Shown here: positions 14,360-25,249 of the stretch, one piece after another
Position numbering within the stretch: the stretch's first letter is position 1
Layout: every line of letters begins with the position of its first letter
Origin: Rotaria macrura
Lineage: Eukaryota; Rotifera; Eurotatoria; Philodinida; Philodinidae
DNA: 64,000 bases
Assembly: GCA_900239685.1 (NCBI GenBank)
Contig: OENT01000800.1
Span: 1 to 64,000, forward strand
Direction of reading: 5' to 3'
Program-made: the position numbers and the translations under genes
The notes under the pieces: model-generated
Seen by the model: the letters and a program-made list of their open reading frames with translations, nothing else
What the model was told of the DNA's origin: nothing
Database searches by the model: none

Positions 14360-17300
14360 ATGCCTGAACGTAAAGATTCAGTTGATAGTTTTGATGAATT
14401 TTTCGGTGAATCGAAAACAAACGATGATAGAAAAAAATCTCCGATCAAACAAAAAAAGAGCGACGGATCAGATGCATCGATCGTAAAGACTCAATCGAAA
14501 GTAGAACGTTCTGAAACTCCAACGGCGCCAAACGTACGAAGAGTATCAGAAGTGAAATCACAACGTAAGTATTCGAATTAAAATTCATAAAAAAAATCGT
14601 TTTAGTATTCAATTTCATTCTTTTTTCTTGTTTCTTTTAAGCAAAAGTAAATAATACCAAAACGTCGTCAATAGAAAATGAATTTAAAAATAGTTCACCT
14701 GAAATGTCGAATCGGAATGAATCGGTTCAATCAAAAGCTTATGAATCAGGTTGAACCCAAATGACTGTTGTTATATGTTTTTTCTATTATGATTCTATTT
14801 GATAGATTTCGATAATGATAATGGTTATGAAGATGATGAAACAGCTATTGAGAGTTCAAACGAAAGAACAACAAAACATGGCTCATTACCACCAACTCAA
14901 CTACGTTCATATGAACCTCCTCGACGTGGTAGTGATTCAGAATTAAAAACTTCATTTCCAACTTCAAAGCATAGGAAGCCACGAAATGGAAATATGCAAC
15001 GCAAAGAAACCATCTTACCCTATATTCGAACACAACAAACTCGTCGAACTGGAGGCTATCCAATTCGTCGTCAAAAAGAAAGTGTTTCGGTGTCAGCTAA
15101 AACTGAATTAGAACAACGTGCATTATCAGCACACAACAATAAAATCAAAACTCTTGAATCTCGTTTAGCTGAATTACGTCGTGAACTAGAAGCACAACGT
15201 GTCGAAAATGCAACGTTACGCACAATACAACGACGAGAAGAAAAAGCTATTAAAAAATATGAAGAAAAAGAATATGATATACATCGAATCGTACGAGATT
15301 TTTCATACGAAATCGATCATATGAAAGAAGTTCTAGCAAATGAACGTGAACTTAAAGCGAAACTAGAAAAACAAATAGAAGCACGTGAAGAAAAATTACG
15401 TCATCAAACCAAACGTTTGAAAAAATATGAAAAAATTGTACAAGAAAAGAATCTTGATGAACGTCATGAACTACGTGACAAATTAACTGAAACAGATAAA
15501 AAATTACAAGAAGTACAAGATAAACTATCGAGTCAAGTAAGATTAAGTTTGCTTTTTTTTCTCTTTGACATAAATCTATTCATCGCTCTATTTTCTCACA
15601 CACTAGGAAGAATATATTAAAAACTTGGAAAAAAATCATCGTCATGAAATAAATCAAGAGATAACGAAACAGCGTGACTTGAAACGTCAACTTGAAACAC
15701 ATTCACAAAAATACAATGATTTACTACTTAAATTTGAAGATAAAGCACGACAAATCGATACGATGCACATTTATGTTCAACGTGGTGGCAAACGTTCATC
15801 AAATTCACCAACGAATCTATCGAAATCACGTTCGTTACAATCACTTGATAATACATCACCTCGTTCACGAGACAAATTAAATGACAATGATAGAAAACGA
15901 CGTGAACAACAAGTACGAGAAAAACAACCTAAAGCACAACAACGATCTACTTCGAATGATTCTTCATTTAAACAAGAAAAGAAAAAGAGTTCACCAAAAA
16001 AACCATCACAAAATACGATGACAACCAGTGAGAAATCGTCAACAATACCGAATGGTAATATTTATTTTAAGTTTTACTTTTAAGAATAGACATATACGAA
16101 TCTTTCACAAGTAGAATATTGAATAACTTGTTCGATTTATTCAATGGGAACTAATCGAAGATATAGAAAAATCTTATTTTCTCTTCATTGAATGACTTTC
16201 TATAACAAAAAAGAGGGAAATGTCATATCCTTGATGAATTGAATCTTGCAACATGACTTTGTCGACTTCGCCAGCATGCTGATAATTTATCAACGTTAGA
16301 TTAGTGATAATAGGACTCCTGAATATTCTTCGAAAGCTTGGATAGATATCAGAGAAAGTTTGATGTCATGAATAAAGATTGTTAGAACGAAAATTTAAAT
16401 GTGACGATTATAAAATGTTTTGCTTTTTTTCTAATTTAAGAAAGTCGCTTTTATAGATTAAAATGCTTGAGTGTGAAGAACAGCTTGTCATAGAAAATAT
16501 GAATTTTAAAATACTATACCTAATTATGAAAACGTTCTTGTTCAAATAGTTACTACTTTTCTACGTTAGGTCATTTGCCTCCAAAAGGAAAGCCACCTGC
16601 ACGTCGTCTTTCAACGCCGAAAAGTGTTGATGAAGATAAAAGTGACGTGGATCAAGAAGATTTTTTTGGATCGAAACCTAAAAAGTTGCCACCACCATCG
16701 ACCAATCATCGAGGTGGACAGCAGTCGTCCCAAGTACAAAATCAAAAACGTCCAGCAGTGCCTATTCCACCAGCGACAGAATCAAAATATAACGCATCGG
16801 GAACTAGTGGAAACAATGCATCGTCATCGATTTTCAAACTCACCGAACCACCAGTACCATCGAAATCGCGTGCAACACGTCAACTTGATGATAAATGGTC
16901 GGATATGTTCGGTTCCAATGAAAAAGAAGATTCAACTAAAGAAGATCTTCTCGCAAAATTAGTGGCAGATGAACAACACGAACGACGATTGGCTGCTGCT
17001 GCTACTACTACTGCTGCTGCTCCACCATCGTCTACACAACGTTCAGGAATGAATATGTTTGAAACATCAACACGTACAGCAACAACAAGTAGATGAATTT
17101 TCACATAACTTTTCTTATCCTTCATTTATATGAATATAAATTTTCTATAGCCCAACCAACAACAAAGCCGACGGTTGATCCATTCGAATCGCTGTTTGGT
17201 AATAATTCAAATAAACCAACAGCAAATCGTCGAAATGATTCGGATGACATATTTTCAACTAAACCATCGAATCCATCGACAGCTCAAACTAAAAGTGATC

Positions 17301-17473
17301 CATTTGAATCATTATTTGGACCATCAGCAGCAGCTAATAATTCCACAACAAACAATTCAAACTCAAGACAGTATACAACACAAAATGACAAATTACAAAG
17401 ACCAAAGCTTGTTAACAATTCAACAATACCAAATAGGACAGTAGTTGATGAAATTGAAGAACTTACTTTTTAA
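14360..17473 (+). CDS. LCA5: Lebercilin-like ciliary protein
   Basis: Six exons: 14360-14564, 14642-14749, 14806-15536, 15607-16054, 16570-17088, 17151-17473; 777 residues with all phases consistent. Lebercilin sits at the ciliary base and axoneme and interacts with intraflagellar transport. The diagnostic lebercilin coiled coil is in exons 3-4: ALSAHNNKIKTLESRLAELR, then EEKAIKKYEEKEYDI, then a long KLEKQIEAREEKLR heptad stretch, as in vertebrate LCA5 and LCA5L. The flanks are basic, Ser/Gln-rich and presumably disordered. An unusual short motif recurs outside the coiled coil: FDEFFG, QEDFFG, WSDMFG and two copies of DPFESLFG, plus a degenerate DDIFST. Exon 5 also has Ala/Thr and Ala runs (AAAATTTAAAPP). 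Intron 4 is 515 bp. LCA5 and LCA5L are not separable here. Confidence 0.9.
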
Positions 17474-20400
17474 ACCAATACGATCGCTTATATTTGTTTG
17501 TCAAATGTATTACGTTTTTTTAAAACATATTATCGAACAACTTATGAAGAATATATATGAGTGTGCTTTAAGCATATTTTGAAGAAAATTTTTCTCATTT
17601 AAAATAGTTTTTATATGCATTATACATAATTCGGAATTCTACTTGAATAGAAATATGAACTTGCATGGAAATAACAGCAATATAGAAACCATGTTGGTCA
17701 TTGATATCAATGATTGAAAATCAATTTCGATGTTACAGTATTAGTTAACAATCAGTTGAAGGAATTTGACATGACAGATTTCTTCTTCTAACATGCGTGG
17801 TAAATCTGTTTCATTCCATTTTTCAATAACAGAATGAATATGACAAATTTGATCTCTATCTGAATATATAATTGAATTGATATTATTGGCATGATCTTGG
17901 TGTACTTGTTTTATTTTCTGATCTCAGGACTTGTTATATTTTTTGCAAAATAATTGAAAACATGTGGGTCATATATATATATCAATGATATAGCATAAAA
18001 CGATGAATAATTGACAACAACTAGCATATAGGAATAACACGTGGAATAATTATCCAGTGTCCTTAGAAAACAGACATTTATATCGCTGCATCTCACCTGA
18101 ATTCATGAATAATGAAAGTAGATATCAATTTTAGAAGTGTCAATAGCATCTATCAACAACAGATCAAAATTTAGAATAAGTTTGAATGAGCTTAGAAAAA
18201 GCAACGATGAACACTAGACTAATAAACAACTCTCAAAATGTGACAAACAATTCAGTATAGAACATCGGCATATGATAGGCGTATAATTAATAAACAATTG
18301 TTTGCTTCGCTCATTCTCCTAGTCGATTATTGATAGTATGACGATATTTTAAACTTTGATATTGTACATGTGATATTCATCGTACTTCTTGTATTGTTTT
18401 CATTTCCTCTTTAGTTACACGATCTAACATGTCGAAACATATACCTGTTACGTAAGTTTTTATACATGAGATCATTATAGATGTTGACAAGTGCGTAGTA
18501 TAAAAAGAAAATAGAACAAAATATAAGCAGAGCAGCCAATCAATATCAAATAGAGAGATATGACATAGAGTTTGGGTAGATACAACAGAAAATTTTCTGT
18601 CCGTGAGTACAGCATAGCATTTTCTATCGAAAAATGTTTTTGATGTTTTTATTACATTATGTAACATGAACATCGGACCATTATGGAGGAAAATCACACT
18701 TTTCTACATCATTAATGCAGAAATCAGATATGAATTAAAATTCTTCGTAGTTCATGTAAATAGTGATGATATTAGTAATGAAGTTGTGGATTCCGATTAG
18801 ATCTAGTTAGATTTATATAGGGCAACTAAGTGTTTTGAATTACACGTCATATCATAATCAGTTGTAAACTATTATGAATGCGCCCTAGATTATACTTGAT
18901 TGTTAATTGATTTCTATTATGAATAATGCACGTAGATACTCCTTTTCGCATCGTTCGTTATTATTAATCAGAAGGCATGAAGAATTTAACGTTCAATTCA
19001 TGAGTTTAGGATACAAAATAAAATTGAAAGTACTGTGGAAAATGCTTCCATAGAGATTGTGAAATAGAATCGGAAATAAATTTATAAATAGAATAATGGA
19101 TTCAGTGTGCATAAAAAAAAACATAGCTAAATATCGTAATATAACGAAAGAAAGAATAGAATCAGCTATTACGAATTCGAATCATTGATGAATTATCTTC
19201 TCAATGGCAAAGCATCACTATCTATCTATCATGTATATAATTCAAGCAAACAATAAACAGAATACAAACTGTTTGAAGTTCCATACACTATAGAAATTCA
19301 TGAATTCCCAAATGACAACTATATTCAAAGATCGGTCAACAGTAAAGTTCATTAAGACTTGATATGAGATTGCAATTATTCATCCATTCTAAATAATTAA
19401 AGATTGAAACTTATGCTCACCGGTACCGAGGCTTGGAAGAAAAATTCTTCTTCTCGATTGCAAGATATATATATATTTATTTATTTAACCTATTGGTTCA
19501 AATCTCTCTAGCAATTTTTTTATTTCTAATATTCATCAACAGATGAGTTAGTTTCGTTAAATCAGATCAGACCAGTTTATGATTACTGCATTGCTACTTT
19601 ATTTTATATGACCAACAAATAAGATTCAGGGTATTCTAGATTAACAGTTGGAAAGCTATGATCATACTGCTGTTCATTTTTCTAAAATAGAATGAACCTA
19701 AGTATCCATGAATTTCTTGTTTTCCAATTATTTAATCCTTTGAATATATATTGAAAGATTGAAAACATTTGAAAATAAAACTGAACATTGATTGATCTTC
19801 CAAGACGTATAGAAACATGAGAAACCAATGCCCATAATCATTTCACAATGAAAGGTTTCACAAAAACAATAATGCATAAACAAAAGATACATGTAAAAAC
19901 TAAATCACTGAATCATAGAAAAACGTCTCGATCAAAGCAGAAAATATTTTCATAAAAAAATTAAGTGCATCGTTGGGTTTAATTTGTTTTTGAAAGATAT
20001 TGTTTTCTCTATTGTTTCTTTCATTGTCATGCTGATAGAAAACAAATAATATTTTGAATTACTTTCTTTTATTTTTCAGCTATACATTGATCCATTGTAA
20101 GATACTTATCTTATTTCAATTCTTTCCTTTGTCATATGTAAATTGACAAAGAATAATGGAAATAAAAGACGTAGGTGCAACTGTTACCATTTTGTTATGT
20201 TCGACAAGATCATTCAATTCTATAGACGAGTAATCCTTTAGATTATCTATGACGAGTTTACCATCGCATGCTTATGAAACTAAACGTAGATTATTCCTTG
20301 TGAGGTATTTTATTATTGAGTGAATAGGTTTTCAGAACGACTTAATCCACTGATTCGACATCTATTATGTATGCTATTAACATATGACTTACGATGAAAT

Positions 20401-21821
20401 TCATTTTCTCACAATCTTTTTCGTAAATGAATGACTGTTCATACAACAAACGAACTGGAGGAAAAATCGAAAAAAAAAGGGTTGCTGCAATGAAAAGTCA
20501 CTTAATTCGTTATAAATCACTGTAAGCATCATTCTATCGAGGGTAAACAAAAATAAAAGGATTTTTATGACTCTTATGTTCTACAAAAAGTAATCACATA
20601 TGGACCAACATGGGTCTGTTTCAAGAGCAACATAAACTTTGGTTTCATCTTTCTTAAAATATATTCACCTTATTAATCTAAGAAAATAGAAATGTATCAT
20701 CGACGAAGAAATACGAATACGTAGACCATGAAATATATCAAATACAGATGAATAATTACATTCATCATGCTAATATTAAATTGCAAAAATGACCGTGTCT
20801 GATTTGTTTTCGTTTTTCTTTTAGCTTGTTTAAATTCGTTAGATGCTAACCCAAAGCATCTTTCATTACAGCCAGCTGACAGTATCTAATTAATTTTTGC
20901 TCTTCACGGAATATTCTAATTTTCTTTTAATTCGATTCGATGATAAGACAGAAAGAAAGAAATCTATGATGTATTATTTTAACATCCAACAAATGTACTT
21001 GATTATTGTATGTGTATTCATTGCTATATTGAAATACCTCGTATTGTAAGTGTTTAAAATAAATAAATATTTACTCCTCTCCCCTATCGAGTTATACTTA
21101 CAATCTATGCATAAAAGTTACAAAACGAAGGATCAATATTTGACTGGGATGTATTCTAAAGTCGAATATTTACGATGAATAATCTCCTTATTCTACCATG
21201 TAATCAGTGATTCTGATAAGTGTGGTTCTCTATCACCAGGATGAAACAAATCAATCTTAAGCATACAAAAAAGTATGAAACGATTTACATGAATCATTAT
21301 TTAAACGTAAATGACTGCGAGGCTTTTGTGTAATTTGTATGGCGTGTGTATGTTAACAAAGACGAACATTATTTCTGTTTCGCACAGCTAACCAGGTGGC
21401 ATTTAGAAACAAAATCTAATGTATAAGGCTGTCTCATATGTTTACTTTTTCTCTCGTCGTTCGCCTACGATTTGACAAGAATTCGCTTAGAAAAGTAAAA
21501 GTATAACATTTCTCAATAAAAATACATATCGCATGAATCAGAGATATCCACAGAGTAGAGCAAACTTGTCCAGCCCTGTCTTCTGAAAATTTTACTCATG
21601 CTAACTTTGATCAGATAATATCGTTATTTTTATTTTTCTTGAAAATGTAGAACGCGGGTATGAGAAGTTCAGATAGTGTTATCATCTAGCAAATAGCAAT
21701 GTTATTTTAGTACAATAATCGTTAAATCAAATCATAGTAGTAAAAGCGAAGAGATAGGTATAATAGAATAGTAAAAATGTACATTCGTTTACAGTTTCAA
21801 TAGCTCAGTATGGTCGTATTC
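17474..21821. other. Gene desert
   Basis: More than 4 kb with no open frame that I would call coding and no spliced model. It is AT-rich throughout. A 106-codon minus-strand frame (18377-18697) lacks recognisable motifs and looks accidental. No RNA gene is recognisable by eye. Confidence 0.55.
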
Positions 21822-22092
21822 AAGGGGAAACAGCTGATTCTTTTGATTTTAAATCAAAAAAAATCAAGAAATCAAATTAATCAGGGACTCGATTGAAATG
21901 ATTAAATTTGGTATTCTTGTTGTGCGAAATATCAATATAGAGAGCGACACCTTAAATCCTCTTTTCTTGATTTCTGTGATTTTTCTAAGTTTTTTGATTT
22001 TTTCGTTGATTTTTCTGATTAAAACCAATTGATTTAAATAAAAAGAATTTTAAAAAATTCACAAAACTCACAGAAATCAGCTGTTCCTCCTT
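21822..22092. mobile_element. hAT-type MITE, about 271 bp
   Basis: Terminal inverted repeats: AAGGGGAAACAGCTGATTC at 21822-21840 against the reverse complement of GAAATCAGCTGTTCCTCCTT at 22073-22092. They are flanked by a direct repeat, GGTCGTATTC at 21812-21821 and GGTCGTACTC at 22093-22102, of which the first seven bases are identical and one of ten differs. Target duplications of about 8 bp and AGGGG-type termini are typical of hAT non-autonomous elements. The interior holds further palindromic runs of TTGATTT/AAATCAA and no coding potential. Confidence 0.75.
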
Positions 22093-22693
22093 GGTCGTAC
22101 TCGTAAAATTTCCGTACTATTGAAACTAAAAATATTCAATCGTTATCAGTATCTGTTAATTCGAGTTCGAATATAAACGGACATCCGAAAGGATAAACCA
22201 CTAGATTTTTCTAGGAATAAATTTAGTTTCATATTAACTTGCCAATACATGAAAAACAAATGTTCCTATTCTTCCTCTCCTTCTCTTGCCGAGAGAGAAA
22301 CGTACTCTCACCTCCATCTAGCCCCCAACCTTTCGCTTCCGCTTATAGGAACGAAACTCATCTTAAACTAAATCTATTTCTCACTTTCATAATTTATTTT
22401 CGAATTGCTGGCATGCAGTTCAGTGTTCGTTAATATTCGAGCTTGAACTAGGCAGTCCATGGTTTATTCACATGCGAGTATTTTCTCTATCTGTTCTACT
22501 GAGGATGTGATGTGGGAGAGGCTTAGATATGGAGGAGCATCCTCGTCTGTATTACCCATTCGGATTCCGGATCTAGACATAAGCACAGACCTAGACCCAT
22601 ACACCCACAACCCAAGCAGACAAACATTCGAAAAAACGCGTTTAAACTTTCAATCTGGAACGCTGATTGTGAATCGCGAGCGCTCATGAACAA

Positions 22694-22836
22694 AACGCAA
22701 GAAACGTGTTTTTTAAGCAGAATTTTCACTTTCCGAACATGAAAACGGACTAAAACTATAATTCTGAGTTAGAGTTTTAGTCCGTTTTCATGTTCGGAAA
22801 GTGAAAATTCTGCGTAAAAAATGAGTTTCTTGCGTG
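22694..22836. repeat. Near-perfect foldback (inverted repeat)
   Basis: Arms at about 22694-22757 and 22773-22836 are reverse complements with only a few mismatches, enclosing a 15-nt loop. The inner roughly 40 bp (GAACATGAAAACGGACTAAA and neighbours) pair without mismatch, and the distal ends pair as CGCAAGAAAC/GTTTCTTGCG. No clear target-site duplication is visible. It ends 60 bp before the ATG of the DKNYY gene, so it may overlap that gene's promoter or 5' leader. It could be a young foldback element or a transcribed hairpin. Confidence 0.85.
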
Positions 22837-22896
22837 TTGTGAATGTGATATAACTAAAACTGGTTTATTTAAAAAGTATTTTATTTAGACATTAAC

Positions 22897-23424
22897 ATGA
22901 TTTCGACCTCGATTTACTCTATATTATTATGCTTTGTGATACTCAATCATCAAGCACTAGGATTTAGTCATAGTCGCGAACAATATGAAGACACAGCTGA
23001 CATTCTAGAAGACGCACAACAAAACCTTAACAGACGAGCATCATGGTCCAATTTGAACAACATGAATTCGGCTTATAGTAAAGATAATTTCAATGTATAT
23101 TTTATGGGTCAGAAAATTGAAGGCGCCAGTGCTAATTCATTCAGCACTCTATCTTATGGTTATGCTAAAGATAATTGGAGCATATATTTTATGGGTAAAA
23201 AAGTTCCTGATGTCAGTCGAGCATCGTTTCAAACTCTATCTGATGGATATGCCAAGGACAGTTTCAATGTCTATTACATGGGAAAAAAACTAAGAGATGC
23301 CAGTAGTTCATCATTTCAAAGCATCGGTCATGGTTACGCTAAGGATACTTGGAGTGTTTACTATTTTGGTGAAAAAATGAAAGGCGTATCACCTAATTCA
23401 TTTTCTGTTCATACTTTAGGCTAA
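22897..23424 (+). CDS. Secreted DKNYY-repeat protein, intronless
   Basis: A 175-residue protein in one exon. Residues 1-22 (ISTSIYSILLCFVILNHQALG) are a signal peptide; about 37 linker residues follow, then exactly four tandem 29-residue repeats (60-88, 89-117, 118-146, 147-175). The consensus is YAKDxxxVYxMGKKxxxxSxxSFxxLxxG, matching the DKNYY repeat (YAKDKNNVYYNGKKI...GADPKTF), a family found overwhelmingly in bacterial envelope and secreted proteins and without known activity. The ATG at 22897 is the only one preceding the signal peptide. The gene lies alone in a gene-poor stretch, next to a foldback and a MITE, and has its own AATAAA at 23465. The lack of introns, the bacterial-type domain and the setting all suggest horizontal acquisition followed by adaptation for secretion. 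Confidence 0.85.
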   Translation: MISTSIYSILLCFVILNHQALGFSHSREQYEDTADILEDAQQNLNRRASWSNLNNMNSAYSKDNFNVYFMGQKIEGASANSFSTLSYGYAKDNWSIYFMGKKVPDVSRASFQTLSDGYAKDSFNVYYMGKKLRDASSSSFQSIGHGYAKDTWSVYYFGEKMKGVSPNSFSVHTLG

Positions 23425-25249
23425 TCTGTAGAATCTTCGCTTTTGAAAAACATTTATTTTTCTCAATAAAACTATTAATCACCACAGAAAAGCGAAGAAT
23501 TTCGAACCTTGTCCCAATCAATTATCAAGCGTACGAATAATGATTGTCTTGTTAATCGAACACAATCGTACTCAAGTCAGATGTTCTATTTTATCATGCA
23601 ATATTTACATATAGACATAGAAAGATAAAGATTCAAATAGAATGAAATCTTTGAAAAACAATACAATTAGAAAGAATATATTATTCTATAGTAGCGCTAC
23701 TACAAACAAAGTCTTGTATTTAATTTCGTACACACACTATGTTGATAGTTCGAGCCTCCTTTCCATTATTTGTTTAACACATTCCATAAGTAAAACATGT
23801 GAGTATAGATTCGTAATCGGCAACTAGTATTGGATCACGATGAGTGAGTTTGATTTTTCGTGTACGAAAATGTCCTGCATTTATTGGAAAGCTCATTGAG
23901 AGAGAGAGAGAGACAGACTTTAACAGGTAGCTATAGTTAGTTTTTCTCATTTATATTATTCATATTCAATGAGATAATCTCATCTGAAGTATCAATCTAA
24001 TTTCACATGAGTATTTTCAAGGTAGACACATTTTTATTTTGTCGAAGAATTATATTACTACAAATTTAAAACTTTTCGCTGTTCATAATATGACCGGAAC
24101 AAAGGATTGACTTACTCATGCTCACACTAGGCGTTTGTCCAGACACGACTTATCAATAAAAGAATTCCAGTACTCTATAGATAGTTTCCAAAATTAATTT
24201 GCACTGATACCTAAATCCAAGGCTCTCAACTCTATGCTCACAATGCAAAGTCTCTGGAGTATCTGAAATTTTTTTCCAAAGTGCAGGAAAGCTTTTCTTA
24301 CTCATAATGTTTCTCACTCTTACTTACATTGTTTTTCATGCTTAGTCCATACCGTCCTCTTGATAATTGGATCCTTGGTTGTCTTTATATCAAACTCACT
24401 AGTTCTCGGTTTTTTTCTGATTGTCTAGCCTTGCTGATTCATCGTTTTGTGAATATGAATCAATATTAGAAACATTTTTTCTTTTTTATAAATGCATGAC
24501 GTAGCCTATCAGTCACAATGCTATCTAATCATTATGTTTTCACTGAACAGAACACATTAACAAGTTCACGATTGAGCAGTAATAATAGTAGCACTTGCTG
24601 AAAACCATAGTGGATAAATCAAAACTTACCTGTAAGATCTCTTGGAACTGCATTTATACCATTGACTTTTTATTCTTCTGATGCTATTAATCAAGCTTTC
24701 TTTCAAAATAAACTGAATCTATAATGCACATATAAATTGCAGATGTGCATACGTTTTGTAGATACTTTTTCTTCGTATAATATTCTAGTTGTTTAGTCGA
24801 GATGGTAATGTCATAATTAGTATTCAATACGATTTATATAATAAGAGGGTGTTACTCAAATAAATTGCAAGATGAATTAATCAAAAAAGCTCTTGTTGAT
24901 ACATATGAACCGGATTATATATAATATTCATTTCGAGCAAAACAACGTTTTCTCAATAAATTCTTTTTATTGTAAAGAAAAAAAGAAATAGTTCTGCTTG
25001 TTATTTTTATTAAAAAAATTAAATTAGAAAAATAACATTAGGGAATACATATATATGTTTCAATACTATTGACATACTCGTTATTCCATTCGTGCATCAG
25101 TTTATATACAAAAATAGAAGACAACGAAAATACTTGTATTTAAGAAAATACAAGAAATCATTGTCGAATGAAAGACAAACAGAATTTAGAAATTCCAAAA
25201 AGAAACAAAAAGAAGAATCTTTGTTTTCGATTAGCCATTAGTTTTATTC
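23425..25249. other. Intergenic region
   Basis: After the DKNYY polyA signal I see only AT-rich sequence, a short (AG)n run at about 23899-23914 and accidental short frames. The 3' end of the CD36-family gene abuts its right edge. Confidence 0.5.
23465..23470 (+). terminator. Polyadenylation signal AATAAA
   Basis: A canonical AATAAA 41 bases after the DKNYY stop codon, supporting expression as a normal eukaryotic mRNA. Confidence 0.55.

Noticed and set aside
19400..19520. Possible tRNA B-box (GGTTCAAATC)
   Set aside because: No pairing acceptor stem or A-box at the right distance; no cloverleaf can be drawn.
22239..22689. Open frames 5' of the foldback, and a short ACCCATACACCCACAACCC stretch resembling a G-rich telomere-type repeat on the other strand
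   Set aside because: The frames have no signature. The telomere-like stretch is too short and irregular to claim an interstitial telomere.
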